From positions 1-19,234 of the forward strand of contig CAYHWL010000012.1 of the NCBI GenBank assembly GCA_964359785.1: a stretch of DNA of 19,234 bases. Direction: 5' to 3'. How positions within the stretch are numbered: the first letter of the stretch is position 1; every line of letters starts with the position of its first letter. This stretch comes from JACQSU01 sp964359785 (GTDB lineage Archaea; Nanobdellota; Nanobdellia; Woesearchaeales; JAGWAF01). Below the pieces are notes generated by a model that saw nothing but the letters and a program-made list of their open reading frames with translations, had not been told where the DNA came from and did no database searches. A program made the translations under genes and the position numbers. This document shows positions 1-6,774 of the stretch, in pieces.

Positions 1-2
1 GG

Positions 3-131
3 ATGCCCGTCGATCTACACATCCTATGCTCTGCGCCATTTGGCGTCTTTAAAGTCAATGCTACGCTGCCGCCCATAGGTGGGGTTCATGGATCGAAGTT
101 TATAAAGGTGACAGGCGATAATGTTGCATAA
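3..131 (+). CDS. 3' end of an upstream gene (partial, hypothetical)
   Basis: One plus-strand frame is open from the window edge to a TAA at 129-131. The 42 visible residues end in SKFIKVTGDNVA and have an ordinary protein composition with no membrane segment. The other two plus frames stop earlier. It is probably the C-terminus of a gene whose body lies outside the window; an ATG at 3-5 is likely internal. I do not recognise the family. If this is real coding, the next gene cannot be leaderless at 121, which supports its start at 184. Confidence 0.35.
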   Translation: MPVDLHILCSAPFGVFKVNATLPPIGGVHGSKFIKVTGDNVA

Positions 132-151
132 AGACAGGATTTGCGAAGGGT

Positions 152-158
152 TTTATAC
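152..158 (+). promoter_or_regulatory. TATA-like box for the surface-protein pair
   Basis: TTTATAC is centred about 29 bases before the ATG at 184, which suits an archaeal core promoter and a leaderless or nearly leaderless mRNA. A second TATA-like box, TTTATAAA at 99-106, is too close to the ATG at 121 (about 18 bases) to give a leaderless transcript starting there. Confidence 0.5.
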
Positions 159-183
159 TTGGTGTACGGATAGAAAAAGTCAG

Positions 184-1497
184 ATGGTAGGGACTAAACA
201 GAGATATCTAGGCTTTTGGCTTGCTATTGTAGTAATTCTTAGCGTTTGTAGTCTAGCTGTCAACGCTCAAACCAGACAAGAGTTATGCCAAAAGTATTCT
301 GGGACAGCGGATCCACGCATCTATTCGTGCTGTATCGCGGGGATAGAGGATTATGATGCCTGCATCGCTTATACTAGTGGGGGGAGTGGAGAGACAAATC
401 CCCAGCCAAGAGTCAGAGTGTATCGTCCACCACCGGTTTATTACTCCAATAACGGACGACAATTTGAATCTGTGAATGGGAAGGATGCTTATGAGGCCTT
501 GGCGGCCTGCCGAAAATCAGGCCAGACCGAGTGTCAAGGATATTCAAGAATCCTTCAGAACGCATTCGCGAAATTCAACGCCGCCATGGATGCCTGTCAT
601 GGCTACAAGAGGTGCATTGACGAAATCCCTGGTTATGATCTGGATGATATCATGAAGGCAGGTGAATACGCAAGGACCGATGTGAGACTCCCTGTGGCCC
701 CAAAAGCCACTGTGACACAGGTCACGCCGACACGCGCGCCTTTAGAAACTAAAATCATACCAACACGCGCGCCTCAAGAAACTAGAGTCACTCCGACAAT
801 GTCCAATCGATATGAGGATCTCAAGAAGAAGGCAGTCATATCATCCCAAGGAGTGACAAAAGACGCGAAGAACAATCCTCTTCCTGATGCGGCCGCACTT
901 GGGCCATCCATGCCGATAGTCCGGACTGAAAAGGCATTTCCCGCCCTCAAAGCAGGACAGGCGCTTAGCTTCTCATTGCGAGGCTCCTATATGGGAGAGG
1001 GGCTCCTAACGACTGATTCTGACATCGAAGGCGGCATGCTCACAATCGATGCAGTCGACGGTAATTCGATGTCCACAGCAGGAATCAAGGCAGGGTTTGA
1101 GAAAGACATATGGGACAAGATGCCAATCAATCTCAAAGTAGAACAAGGGTACAAGATCGGCGTGTCTGGCACACAGACAGAGCACTTCAATGAAGCACTA
1201 TTCAAATGGGAGGTCGCACATATATCGGATAAGAAGTATCGCGCGTACTATATGACACATTTTGGGCCTGATGGCGTATGGAAGCCCTTGCCGCAGATCC
1301 TGGATTATTGCGATCAAATGAAATGCTCCTATATCTCGGACCCGCAAGAGCTTGGATACTACGCGATCGTGCAAGAGACTCATAACGAATATTATGATGA
1401 ATCATACTTTTTGGCCGCCACTCTCCTGGGAATCGGGGCCGCGTTACTGATCACTGGGGTCAGATATTGGATGACCTACAAGCAGGTGAGACCATGA
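184..1497 (+). CDS. Membrane-anchored extracytoplasmic protein, Cys-rich N-terminus
   Basis: I do not recognise the family. From the ATG at 184 the product is 437 residues. It has an N-terminal signal or anchor segment (about residues 9-27, rich in L, I and V, ending near VNAQT), then about eight cysteines within residues 35-150. A Thr/Pro-rich linker follows, built of 11-residue repeats (VTPTRAPLETK-type, about 180-205), then a mainly polar domain, one TM helix (about 406-428) and a short basic tail. Most of the chain should therefore lie outside the cell. The frame extends upstream to ATG 121, but that would put about 30 polar residues before the signal, and a TATA box at 152-158 favours 184. 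The stop overlaps the next ATG, so the two genes are probably co-translated and may act together at the envelope. Confidence 0.75.
   Translation: MVGTKQRYLGFWLAIVVILSVCSLAVNAQTRQELCQKYSGTADPRIYSCCIAGIEDYDACIAYTSGGSGETNPQPRVRVYRPPPVYYSNNGRQFESVNGKDAYEALAACRKSGQTECQGYSRILQNAFAKFNAAMDACHGYKRCIDEIPGYDLDDIMKAGEYARTDVRLPVAPKATVTQVTPTRAPLETKIIPTRAPQETRVTPTMSNRYEDLKKKAVISSQGVTKDAKNNPLPDAAALGPSMPIVRTEKAFPALKAGQALSFSLRGSYMGEGLLTTDSDIEGGMLTIDAVDGNSMSTAGIKAGFEKDIWDKMPINLKVEQGYKIGVSGTQTEHFNEALFKWEVAHISDKKYRAYYMTHFGPDGVWKPLPQILDYCDQMKCSYISDPQELGYYAIVQETHNEYYDESYFLAATLLGIGAALLITGVRYWMTYKQVRP
721..798 (+). repeat. 33-base in-frame tandem repeat (2.4 units)
   Basis: Units at 721-753 and 754-786 plus a partial unit at 787-798 encode VTPTRAPLETK, IIPTRAPQETR and VTPT. 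The core ACACGCGCGCCT is identical in both full units. It forms a Thr/Pro-rich stalk in the surface protein and could vary in copy number by slippage. Confidence 0.8.
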
Positions 1498-2672
1498 AAT
1501 CAGTTGGTCATGATGTCTATATCTTTGGAGTGCTCTTAGCCCTCTTGTTGATTAGCGGTTGCGGCGGCACAATCGAGATCCGTCAGACCGTAAACTCTAC
1601 AGGAGGCATGACTGGCTATATGAATGGGACGTTTGATCTGACCCAATTGTATCAACAACAGAATGCCTCTTACTCGGACTATTCCAAAGTAGATGAGGGA
1701 GCTAAGAGCATCATCTGCAAACAGATAACGGACATGATAAATGGGACGAATACCACCTGTGATCTGCGCAACGCGATCCTCACCTTTAAGGGAACAAAAC
1801 AAGGAACGCAGCTAAATGAAAGCGAAGGCTTCACAGTCAAGAAAGGCTGGTTTGCCACGGAGTATATTCTAAACTCCAACTCTTCTGGATTTGCTTCTGG
1901 CAACTCCTCGATGAATCGGACGCAACTTGCGGATCTACGCGATAAAGGGATCAGCATAAAGTACACCATCGAGATGCCTGGAGACGTCACGGATGTCGTC
2001 GGTGGAAAGATAGTGGGAGATGGCAAGAAGGTGGCCCAGATCGATATGATGGATGTGATGATGCAAGAAGCTAATATCACTGTGAGATCAATGGAGTTCA
2101 CTGGGTTATTGGGTTATATCATCTTGGCGGCATCCGCGTCAATGATACTGGTCCCTTTGTCAAGGCGACTGCTCAATATCAAAGAGAAGGCTTTGTATAG
2201 GGAGAAACCAGGGACGTGGATGTTGATGCTCTTTTACTTGCCTGGCAGTCTAGTCATGTTCTGCGGGGCCGCACTCGGATTTTTCGTGATAGGGAAAGAC
2301 GCGCAGACGACATCCATGTTTGGGGCATTCTTCTTCTCAATGGCATTTGCGCTATTAATCTTGCAGTACCTGGGGACAGATTTTGCTGTGTCAGAGAAAC
2401 GTATTGTCATAAAGACAGCTTTCCACAAGCGAATAATACCATTCTCCTCCATCCGGAAAGTGGAACGCGCGAAAGCAGGGATAGGCCTTTGCGGCATAAG
2501 GCCATGTTATCTGGTCACTACCACATCCGGGACAAAGATCAAACCAGCCTATCTTGGAAGGGGCAATGGGTTGAGATGGAATAAAGGGGTGCTCATCACA
2601 CAAAAAGACGGGATGACAACCTATTACCCAGTCCGTGACGCCGGCTGGGTGATAGACGCTGTGAAGGGTTAA
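1494..2672 (+). CDS. Lipoprotein with three TM segments and a C-terminal PH-like domain
   Basis: The chosen start at 1494 overlaps the previous stop as ATGA and has AGGTGAG just upstream. The product is 392 residues. A lipobox, LISGC, places the lipidated Cys at residue 23. Residues 24-200 form an extracytoplasmic domain whose last part (IEMPGDVTD and following) resembles LppM-type beta domains. TM segments lie near 203-221, 241-267 and 273-293. Residues about 297-392 alternate strands (KRIVIKTAFHKRIIPFSSI) in the manner of bacterial PH (bPH/YdbT-like) domains and should face the cytoplasm. The extracytoplasmic part carries about ten N-X-S/T sequons, suggesting N-glycosylation. The role is unknown; it could be an envelope sensor or a partner of the protein encoded upstream. 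The domain calls are from pattern only. Confidence 0.75.
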   Translation: MKSVGHDVYIFGVLLALLLISGCGGTIEIRQTVNSTGGMTGYMNGTFDLTQLYQQQNASYSDYSKVDEGAKSIICKQITDMINGTNTTCDLRNAILTFKGTKQGTQLNESEGFTVKKGWFATEYILNSNSSGFASGNSSMNRTQLADLRDKGISIKYTIEMPGDVTDVVGGKIVGDGKKVAQIDMMDVMMQEANITVRSMEFTGLLGYIILAASASMILVPLSRRLLNIKEKALYREKPGTWMLMLFYLPGSLVMFCGAALGFFVIGKDAQTTSMFGAFFFSMAFALLILQYLGTDFAVSEKRIVIKTAFHKRIIPFSSIRKVERAKAGIGLCGIRPCYLVTTTSGTKIKPAYLGRGNGLRWNKGVLITQKDGMTTYYPVRDAGWVIDAVKG

Positions 2673-2678
2673 GAAAGG

Positions 2679-2685
2679 TTTAAAT
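2679..2685 (+). promoter_or_regulatory. TATA-like box for the small ORF at 2708
   Basis: TTTAAAT lies about 26 bases before the ATG at 2708, the spacing expected for a leaderless archaeal transcript. This is the main support that the small ORF is expressed. Confidence 0.5.
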
Positions 2686-2707
2686 CCACCTGAAATTAGA
2701 ATGGGGT

Positions 2708-2911
2708 ATGGCAACTACCGAGATGTGGGAAATGGTGATGGAACCGCCCTATAGCGCATATGACGCTAATAATCAAGCTGTCACATCTGACGATTCGGAA
2801 TCGCTTGGTTCAATCTTGGAGGCATATTGTACACCACCCACGAAACCAAAAGATGAGCATACATCCCAGGATCAAGCAAACTTGCAATACATCCCAGACT
2901 ATCAGATCTGA
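2708..2911 (+). CDS. Small acidic hypothetical protein (67 residues)
   Basis: A 67-residue ORF opens at an ATG placed exactly where a leaderless start would fall after the TATA-like box at 2679-2685. The product is acidic and polar, rich in D, E, S, T, Q and P, with no TM helix, Cys pair or family motif I recognise. It lies between the lipoprotein gene and a ribbon-helix-helix gene with its own promoter. It could be a small soluble regulator or a spurious ORF; composition alone does not decide, and the promoter spacing is the best evidence in its favour. Confidence 0.45.
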   Translation: MATTEMWEMVMEPPYSAYDANNQAVTSDDSESLGSILEAYCTPPTKPKDEHTSQDQANLQYIPDYQI

Positions 2912-2922
2912 AACAGCCCATA

Positions 2923-2930
2923 CTTAAATA
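2923..2930 (+). promoter_or_regulatory. TATA-like box for the RHH gene
   Basis: CTTAAATA gives a predicted transcription start near 2952, leaving about 20 bases of leader that contain GGAGG at 2961-2965 before the ATG at 2972. Here the mRNA is leadered, unlike its leaderless neighbours. Confidence 0.5.
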
Positions 2931-2971
2931 AACATGGATATATTGTAATCGAGCAATAGAGGAGGAAAACA

Positions 2972-3133
2972 ATGGCAGCGACACCAAAGGATAAACAGAA
3001 GATTGAATTGGACTATCGGGTAGATCGAGAGATCTACAATGGATTCATCAAATCATGCAGCTCAAAAGGGTTCGCGCCAAACGTGGTCGTTGAACGTATG
3101 ATGAAGAGATACACGGAGACTGGACAGTTTTAG
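2972..3133 (+). CDS. Small ribbon-helix-helix protein
   Basis: The 53-residue frame starts at ATG 2972 with a strong GGAGG Shine-Dalgarno six bases upstream and ends with TAG at 3131. The pattern is that of a ribbon-helix-helix fold: a beta strand (KIELDYRVD, about residues 10-18), helix 1 (REIYNGFIKSCSSKG), then helix 2 starting at APNVVVERMMKRY. Such proteins dimerise and bind DNA operators through the paired strand, often as antitoxins or local repressors. No toxin gene follows: the next gene is convergent, its stop 7 bases away. It may be a solo regulator or an orphan antitoxin. The DNA target is unknown. Confidence 0.7.
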   Translation: MAATPKDKQKIELDYRVDREIYNGFIKSCSSKGFAPNVVVERMMKRYTETGQF

Positions 3134-3140
3134 ACTCCGT

Positions 3141-4292
3141 CTACTTCTTTTTGTGGAATAGTCTAAGATACACTATCACGCAGATAAGCATTCCAGCAAG
3201 GATCAAAACCCATGAGAGAGCATTTGGGGATCTCGCCGCGTTCTCTGAACCGACATACCTGTTATCGTCAATGTCTGTCTTGAGATCTTTGATTGTGGCA
3301 TCCTCTGTATATCGGGCTCCTTTGAACAACTCTGGATACTTCTGCACGAGATCTTGTGCTTTCACGATTCTTGGCTCTTCGAGTCCCTTTGCCGTGCTTG
3401 AGATGCCGCGACCTGCAAGGAGATCTGTTTTTTGAGACGGCGTGGCTATATTGGAAACCACCACGACGCCATCCGTGACGTAAACATCATCTTTGCCTTG
3501 CGATGAATCGACAACAAACTGCGTCCCTTTCACACCAAGGATCACGGTGCCGGATTTCACCCCAAATTTGTTGTCTGATGATTCCCTGGGAGGGATCAAG
3601 AATTTCACGAAACCACCTAAGAGACTTGTGGAAGTGATCCTGGATCTGCCATCCTCCACGGTATTAGTTTCGAGCTTCAATGACGAACCTCGAGAAAGAT
3701 GATAAACCTGTGTTCCCGCCCGGATAATCACTTCGCCGTTTGACGGGGCTGTTACGGTATCGCCTAAGAAGAGTTTTATGGGTTTGCCACTCCCTGTGCC
3801 ACTGTCAATCTGCGCTTCTCCTACAATTGGGGGGTCTCCAAACCAGGGTTTCTTGCCAGGATCATGTGTCACCCCTATTTTCAGATCGTCTGTCTTAGCA
3901 TCTGTCTGTGGGGTCACAGACACTGGAGTACAATCCCCTTGCGGATTTGTTGGGTCTCCCACAAAACCATAATCGCAGGCGCAACGATTATTGAGAGTGT
4001 ATTGGTTCGCTCCACATTTGACACAATTATCCTGTGCATCTCCTCCATATCCTTGCTTGCAGTCACATGACCAGGAGCTAGCTTCCCGATTCGGAACACC
4101 CTCGCATTTGATACACTTCTGTGGATCAAGATCCCTTAGATAACCATTGCTAAAATCACAATCACATGCTTTGTATGATCCACGGTCAACCACCACTTGA
4201 CCGGCTTTATCGCAGATCAGGTCTTTTCCGGAGGAGGCTATGGCAAGGCTTAACAGAATCATGAGCAGCGAAAATGTTTTTTTATATATCAT
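3141..4292 (-). CDS. Membrane-anchored FecR-domain protein with Cys-rich N-terminal repeats
   Basis: The product is 383 residues with a signal peptide (about 5-20, SLLMILLSLAIASSG). Residues 27-120 hold about 14 cysteines in three related segments (CDCDFSNGY, CDCKQGYGG, CACDYGFVG) resembling EGF-like modules. A linker leads to a FecR-type domain at about 165-290, marked by KLFLGDTVTAPSNGEVIIRAG and SGTVILGVKGTQFVVD. One C-terminal TM helix lies at about 357-377, followed by HKKK. FecR domains are beta-rich; in bacteria they sense signals outside the membrane, while many archaeal and other FecR proteins are surface proteins with no sigma-factor partner. No such partner is visible here. A strong ribosome site (GAGGTG, 4300-4305) precedes the start, and a TATA box lies at 4339-4346. 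It converges on the RHH gene. Confidence 0.8.
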   Translation of the reverse strand: MIYKKTFSLLMILLSLAIASSGKDLICDKAGQVVVDRGSYKACDCDFSNGYLRDLDPQKCIKCEGVPNREASSWSCDCKQGYGGDAQDNCVKCGANQYTLNNRCACDYGFVGDPTNPQGDCTPVSVTPQTDAKTDDLKIGVTHDPGKKPWFGDPPIVGEAQIDSGTGSGKPIKLFLGDTVTAPSNGEVIIRAGTQVYHLSRGSSLKLETNTVEDGRSRITSTSLLGGFVKFLIPPRESSDNKFGVKSGTVILGVKGTQFVVDSSQGKDDVYVTDGVVVVSNIATPSQKTDLLAGRGISSTAKGLEEPRIVKAQDLVQKYPELFKGARYTEDATIKDLKTDIDDNRYVGSENAARSPNALSWVLILAGMLICVIVYLRLFHKKK

Positions 4293-4338
4293 CTGGAAAC
4301 ACCTCTATGACTGGATAGTGTGTTTACGACAGAGGAGA

Positions 4339-4346
4339 TATATAAA
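4339..4346 (-). promoter_or_regulatory. TATA box for the FecR-domain gene
   Basis: On the minus strand the sequence reads TTTATATA, with a predicted start near 4317 and a short leader containing GAGGTG before the ATG at 4292. The site reads as a TATA box on the plus strand too, but I found no convincing plus-strand gene. Confidence 0.6.
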
Positions 4347-4466
4347 TTGGTATGGACGTAATCGGCATAGAGACGAGACGATGGCGCATTACAGAAAAAG
4401 AGGCATCTTACACACAAATCTCTGTCGGAGAGGACAGTTCTAGGCCGTCATATCTGTGTCATAAGG

Positions 4467-4506
4467 ACATCACTTGTGCCCATGGCCGCCTAGGTAGATG
4501 CTCTTG
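4467..4506. repeat. Direct repeat, copy 1: detached livF 3' end
   Basis: This 40-base segment matches 5375-5414 at 36 of 40 positions in the same orientation. On the minus strand it encodes KSIYLGGHGHK and a stop, against KNIYLGGHGHR and a stop in livF. The differences are one synonymous codon (TAC/TAT) and two conservative changes (S/N, K/R), and the stop is kept. The match ends abruptly on the side leading back into livF. The rest of 4306-4588 shows no convincing gene. Confidence 0.8.
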
Positions 4507-4588
4507 GCTGGTGTGATGGATCTTTTTACCTGGTCGAGAATTGTTCTATTATCACTCTGCTGGCGAAGGTAGCTGAACAGGGAAGAAA

Positions 4589-4939
4589 TTACTTAGAAGA
4601 CTGAAGTTCGGCCTCGATCTTCTGGATCTGAACTTTGAGCTTTGGAATCTCGGATTCAACGGTTTTCCAGACTACTTCAAGATCTACTCCAAAATATTGG
4701 TGAGTGAGCTTGTTTTTCATTCCAGCTATCTGCCTCCAAACGATCTCGGGATGGCTCTCTTTAACGGAAGGGGATATGTTCTTACTGGCTTCTCCAATTA
4801 TCTCTATCTGCCGGATAACAGCATCCTGCAGAATCTTTTCTTTGAGGAATGCAGCTTTGGACTTCTTCTCAACGTATCCTTCAATACAGGTAATAGCTCC
4901 TAGAATGTGCTGGATGTAGACGATCTGTTCTTTTTTCAT
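4589..4939 (-). CDS. HepT-like HEPN-domain protein (DUF86 family)
   Basis: The 116-residue, largely helical product matches HepT/DUF86 toxins of MntA-HepT pairs. The hallmark region is AGMKNKLTHQYFGVD at residues 72-86. Family members normally have AGMR or AGLR there, giving an R-x4-6-H-x-Y active site for RNA cleavage. Here the Arg is Lys75 (codon AAA), with His80 and Tyr82 kept, so activity could be reduced or lost. The gene overlaps the end of the nucleotidyltransferase gene as ATGA, the usual order of the pair, in which MntA adds AMP to HepT to silence it. An inactive or domesticated toxin is one reading; a tolerated Arg-to-Lys change is another. The pair lies between direct repeats holding the livF end. 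Confidence 0.85.
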   Translation of the reverse strand: MKKEQIVYIQHILGAITCIEGYVEKKSKAAFLKEKILQDAVIRQIEIIGEASKNISPSVKESHPEIVWRQIAGMKNKLTHQYFGVDLEVVWKTVESEIPKLKVQIQKIEAELQSSK

Positions 4940-5220
4940 CCGAATAATACCATTTCGTCTTCTTTGATACGCTGTCGGATCAGGGGGCTAATAGCCTTTT
5001 CCGTGAGTAGATCAACTTTTACGTTAAGGTCGTCAGAGAGATTTTGTTCAATCCGAACTAAGTCCATAAGACCAATACTCCTACTAAACTTGACAATCAA
5101 ATCCAAGTCACTCTTAGGCTTCTGTTCATTCCTCGCGTAAGAACCAAAGACAACTATCTTCTTGGCACCTTCCTTTCGAAGGTTAATCACCGCTTTCTTG
5201 AATAGGGCTTCTCTTTTCAT
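4936..5220 (-). CDS. MntA-like minimal nucleotidyltransferase antitoxin
   Basis: From the ATG at 5220 the product is 94 residues, the typical size of a minimal nucleotidyltransferase. The signature GSYAR (Gly26-Ser27) is followed by Asp38-x-Asp40 and the third metal ligand Asp70 in VKVDLLT, so the catalytic set looks complete. MntA proteins transfer AMP from ATP to the HEPN partner encoded next. The frame stays open to 5391, but the extra 57 residues would overlap livF and match no family part. A TATA-like box at 5241-5248 places a leaderless start at 5220, which decides it. The stop overlaps the HepT start. Confidence 0.85.
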   Translation of the reverse strand: MKREALFKKAVINLRKEGAKKIVVFGSYARNEQKPKSDLDLIVKFSRSIGLMDLVRIEQNLSDDLNVKVDLLTEKAISPLIRQRIKEDEMVLFG

Positions 5221-5240
5221 ATAAGCCTTATGGGAAAGGG

Positions 5241-5248
5241 GGTATAAG
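5241..5248 (-). promoter_or_regulatory. TATA-like box for mntA/hepT
   Basis: On the minus strand CTTATACC is centred about 25 bases before the ATG at 5220, as in a leaderless archaeal promoter. It gives the toxin-antitoxin pair its own promoter, independent of the liv operon upstream. Confidence 0.5.
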
Positions 5249-5374
5249 AAGGTTACGACAGCCTGCACGCTATCTAGCATACTAGAATTTTCTTCAAGTA
5301 TGCGATGGGACAAGACCGTGAGGTGCGTAGGAAAATCTACCTTAAAGAGGTATCTTGGATATGGAATGCGTAAT

Positions 5375-5414
5375 ACATCATCTGTGCCCATGGCCGCCTA
5401 GATAGATGTTCTTG
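5375..5414. repeat. Direct repeat, copy 2: end of the intact livF
   Basis: This segment holds the last eleven codons, stop and trailing bases of the intact livF and repeats 4467-4506 with four mismatches. The two copies bracket the mntA/hepT cassette and about 160 bases on the livF side. The arrangement fits insertion at a gene 3' end with regeneration of that end, or a local duplication of it. Confidence 0.8.
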
Positions 5415-6094
5415 AGTCTAGGATCCTGCAGGATGTGTCTATCTCCCTCTAGGGCCACTTTTCCTTCTTCCAAAACAAATATCTTGTCTGCGATCTGACA
5501 CGCGGCCTTGGCATTTTGCTCCACCATAAGGATCATTGTGCCTTCATCCCTGATATCCTGTATTTTTTTGAATAGTTCTTTCATCAATTTTGGCGAGAGA
5601 CCAAGAGAGGGTTCATCTAGAAGCAGGAGTTCTGGATCCTGCATAAGCCCTCTTGCTATCGCCAACATCTGTTGTTGCCCACCAGAAAGATTGTAAGCAT
5701 TAGTGTGAAGCCTCTCTTTTAGCGCCGGAAAATGGCCCAGCACTTCTTCGATCCTCTTCTCGATCAAGTCTCTGTCTTTTGTGAGAAAGGCGCCCATCTC
5801 CAGATTCTCGCGCACTGTAAGCCCGCTAAACACCTGTCTGCCTTGAGGTACGATAGAGATGCCCATATTGATACGTTCATGCGTGGGAAGCTTTGAGATA
5901 TCCTTGCCTTTGTAGATAACTTTACCTTGATAGATGTCACACAAATTGAAGATGGACTTCAACACCGTGCTCTTTCCAGCTCCATTTGGGCCTATCATCA
6001 CGTTGATACCTTCCTCAATCCTCAAGTCCACCCCGAAGAGCACCTGAAGCTTCCCGTACCCCGATCTTAGCCCCTTGATAGATAACAAGCTCAT
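5378..6094 (-). CDS. livF: Branched-chain amino acid ABC transporter, ATP-binding protein LivF
   Basis: The 238-residue product is one of two ATPases that power HAAT-family amino-acid uptake at the inner face of the membrane. Walker A is GPNGAGKS (35-42), the ABC signature is LSGGQ (136-140), and Walker B is LLLLDEP (156-162). The motif VEQNAKAA (191-198) and the ending YLGG are characteristic of LivF rather than LivG. The length is normal. Its start overlaps the livG stop as ATGA, and it is the last gene of the seven-gene operon. Its final codons are duplicated at 4467-4506. The exact substrate (Leu, Ile, Val or others) cannot be told from an ATPase. Confidence 0.93.
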   Translation of the reverse strand: MSLLSIKGLRSGYGKLQVLFGVDLRIEEGINVMIGPNGAGKSTVLKSIFNLCDIYQGKVIYKGKDISKLPTHERINMGISIVPQGRQVFSGLTVRENLEMGAFLTKDRDLIEKRIEEVLGHFPALKERLHTNAYNLSGGQQQMLAIARGLMQDPELLLLDEPSLGLSPKLMKELFKKIQDIRDEGTMILMVEQNAKAACQIADKIFVLEEGKVALEGDRHILQDPRLKNIYLGGHGHR

Positions 6095-6774
6095 TTTCCC
6101 AGATATACCTCCAATACCCTCTTATCCTTTTGGATCTGCAAGGGCGATCCCCTTGTCAGCACCTTCCCTTGCGCCATCACAATAATTTCATCGCTGATGC
6201 TCATGACAAATTCCATGTCATGTTCGATCAGGAGGATCGTGCTCCCCTCTTTTTTGAGAGAGAGGAGGATTTTTTTGAGTTCCTGTCTAACCTTTGGATT
6301 CACACCAGCAGTTGGTTCATCGAGCATCAAGATCGAGTGAGGCTTTAGAATCGCTCTTGCGATCTCAAGGAGTCTTGACTGACCATAACTCAACTCACCT
6401 GCTTTAGTCGACATAGGCAGTGGAAAGAAAACCGCGTCAAGAGCGCGCTTCAATTCCTTCTCGCTTGTCTCCTTAGCCAAAAGAAGGTTATCCTTGACTG
6501 AAAGATTCTTGAAAAGTCTCGCCTGTTGGAATGTCCTGCTGATGCCTGCCCTGGCGACCATATGAGTCGCTCTTGATGTGATATCCTTGCCTGATAACAT
6601 AATAGTGCCCTTGTCCGGACGGCTGATGCCGCAAATCAGATTGAATAATGTGGTCTTGCCAGCCCCATTTGGGCCGATTACGCTAGTGATCTTGCCAGGC
6701 TGGATGTCTAGACTGCAATCATCGACAGCCGCGACTCCGCCAAAGCGTTTTGTTAGACCCCTGACTTGTATCAA
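6091..6774 (-). CDS. livG: Branched-chain amino acid ABC transporter, ATP-binding protein LivG
   Basis: The second ATPase of the uptake system is 227 residues, rather shorter than the usual LivG of about 250. Walker A is GPNGAGKT (34-41), the Q-loop lies in TFQQARLF (81-88), the signature is LSYGQ (128-132), Walker B is ILMLDEP (148-154), and the switch His is in EHD (184-186). LSYGQ in place of LSGGQ is usual for LivG, as is AGVNP after Walker B. The shortening falls between the Q-loop and the signature, where LivG normally has an extended helical insert. It is coupled to its neighbours on both sides by ATGA overlaps, which supports balanced synthesis of the LivF/LivG pair. Confidence 0.93.
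   Translation of the reverse strand: MIQVRGLTKRFGGVAAVDDCSLDIQPGKITSVIGPNGAGKTTLFNLICGISRPDKGTIMLSGKDITSRATHMVARAGISRTFQQARLFKNLSVKDNLLLAKETSEKELKRALDAVFFPLPMSTKAGELSYGQSRLLEIARAILKPHSILMLDEPTAGVNPKVRQELKKILLSLKKEGSTILLIEHDMEFVMSISDEIIVMAQGKVLTRGSPLQIQKDKRVLEVYLGK

Noticed and set aside
4381..4443. Frame ending GQF and stop, similar to the end of the RHH gene (3113-3133)
   Set aside because: Only about 18 bases resemble each other with a 2-base gap; upstream similarity is not convincing enough to call a decayed RHH copy.
4458..4467. CATAAGGACA shared between 4458-4467 and 17045-17054
   Set aside because: A 10-base match is expected many times by chance in a window of this size.
4352..4516. 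54-codon plus-strand frame starting MDVIGIETRRWR
   Set aside because: The only TATA box is about 10 bases from the ATG, and the frame runs antisense through the livF-tail repeat. No family is recognised, so it is not supported.
4507..4588. Extension of the livF-tail copy as a decayed livF paralogue
   Set aside because: A loose residue alignment to the livF region before the tail can be made, but nucleotide identity is only about 45% and a stop lies just before it; not distinguishable from chance.
5221..5391. N-terminal extension of the mntA frame
   Set aside because: It would overlap livF, adds residues foreign to the family, and is contradicted by the leaderless-type promoter before 5220.
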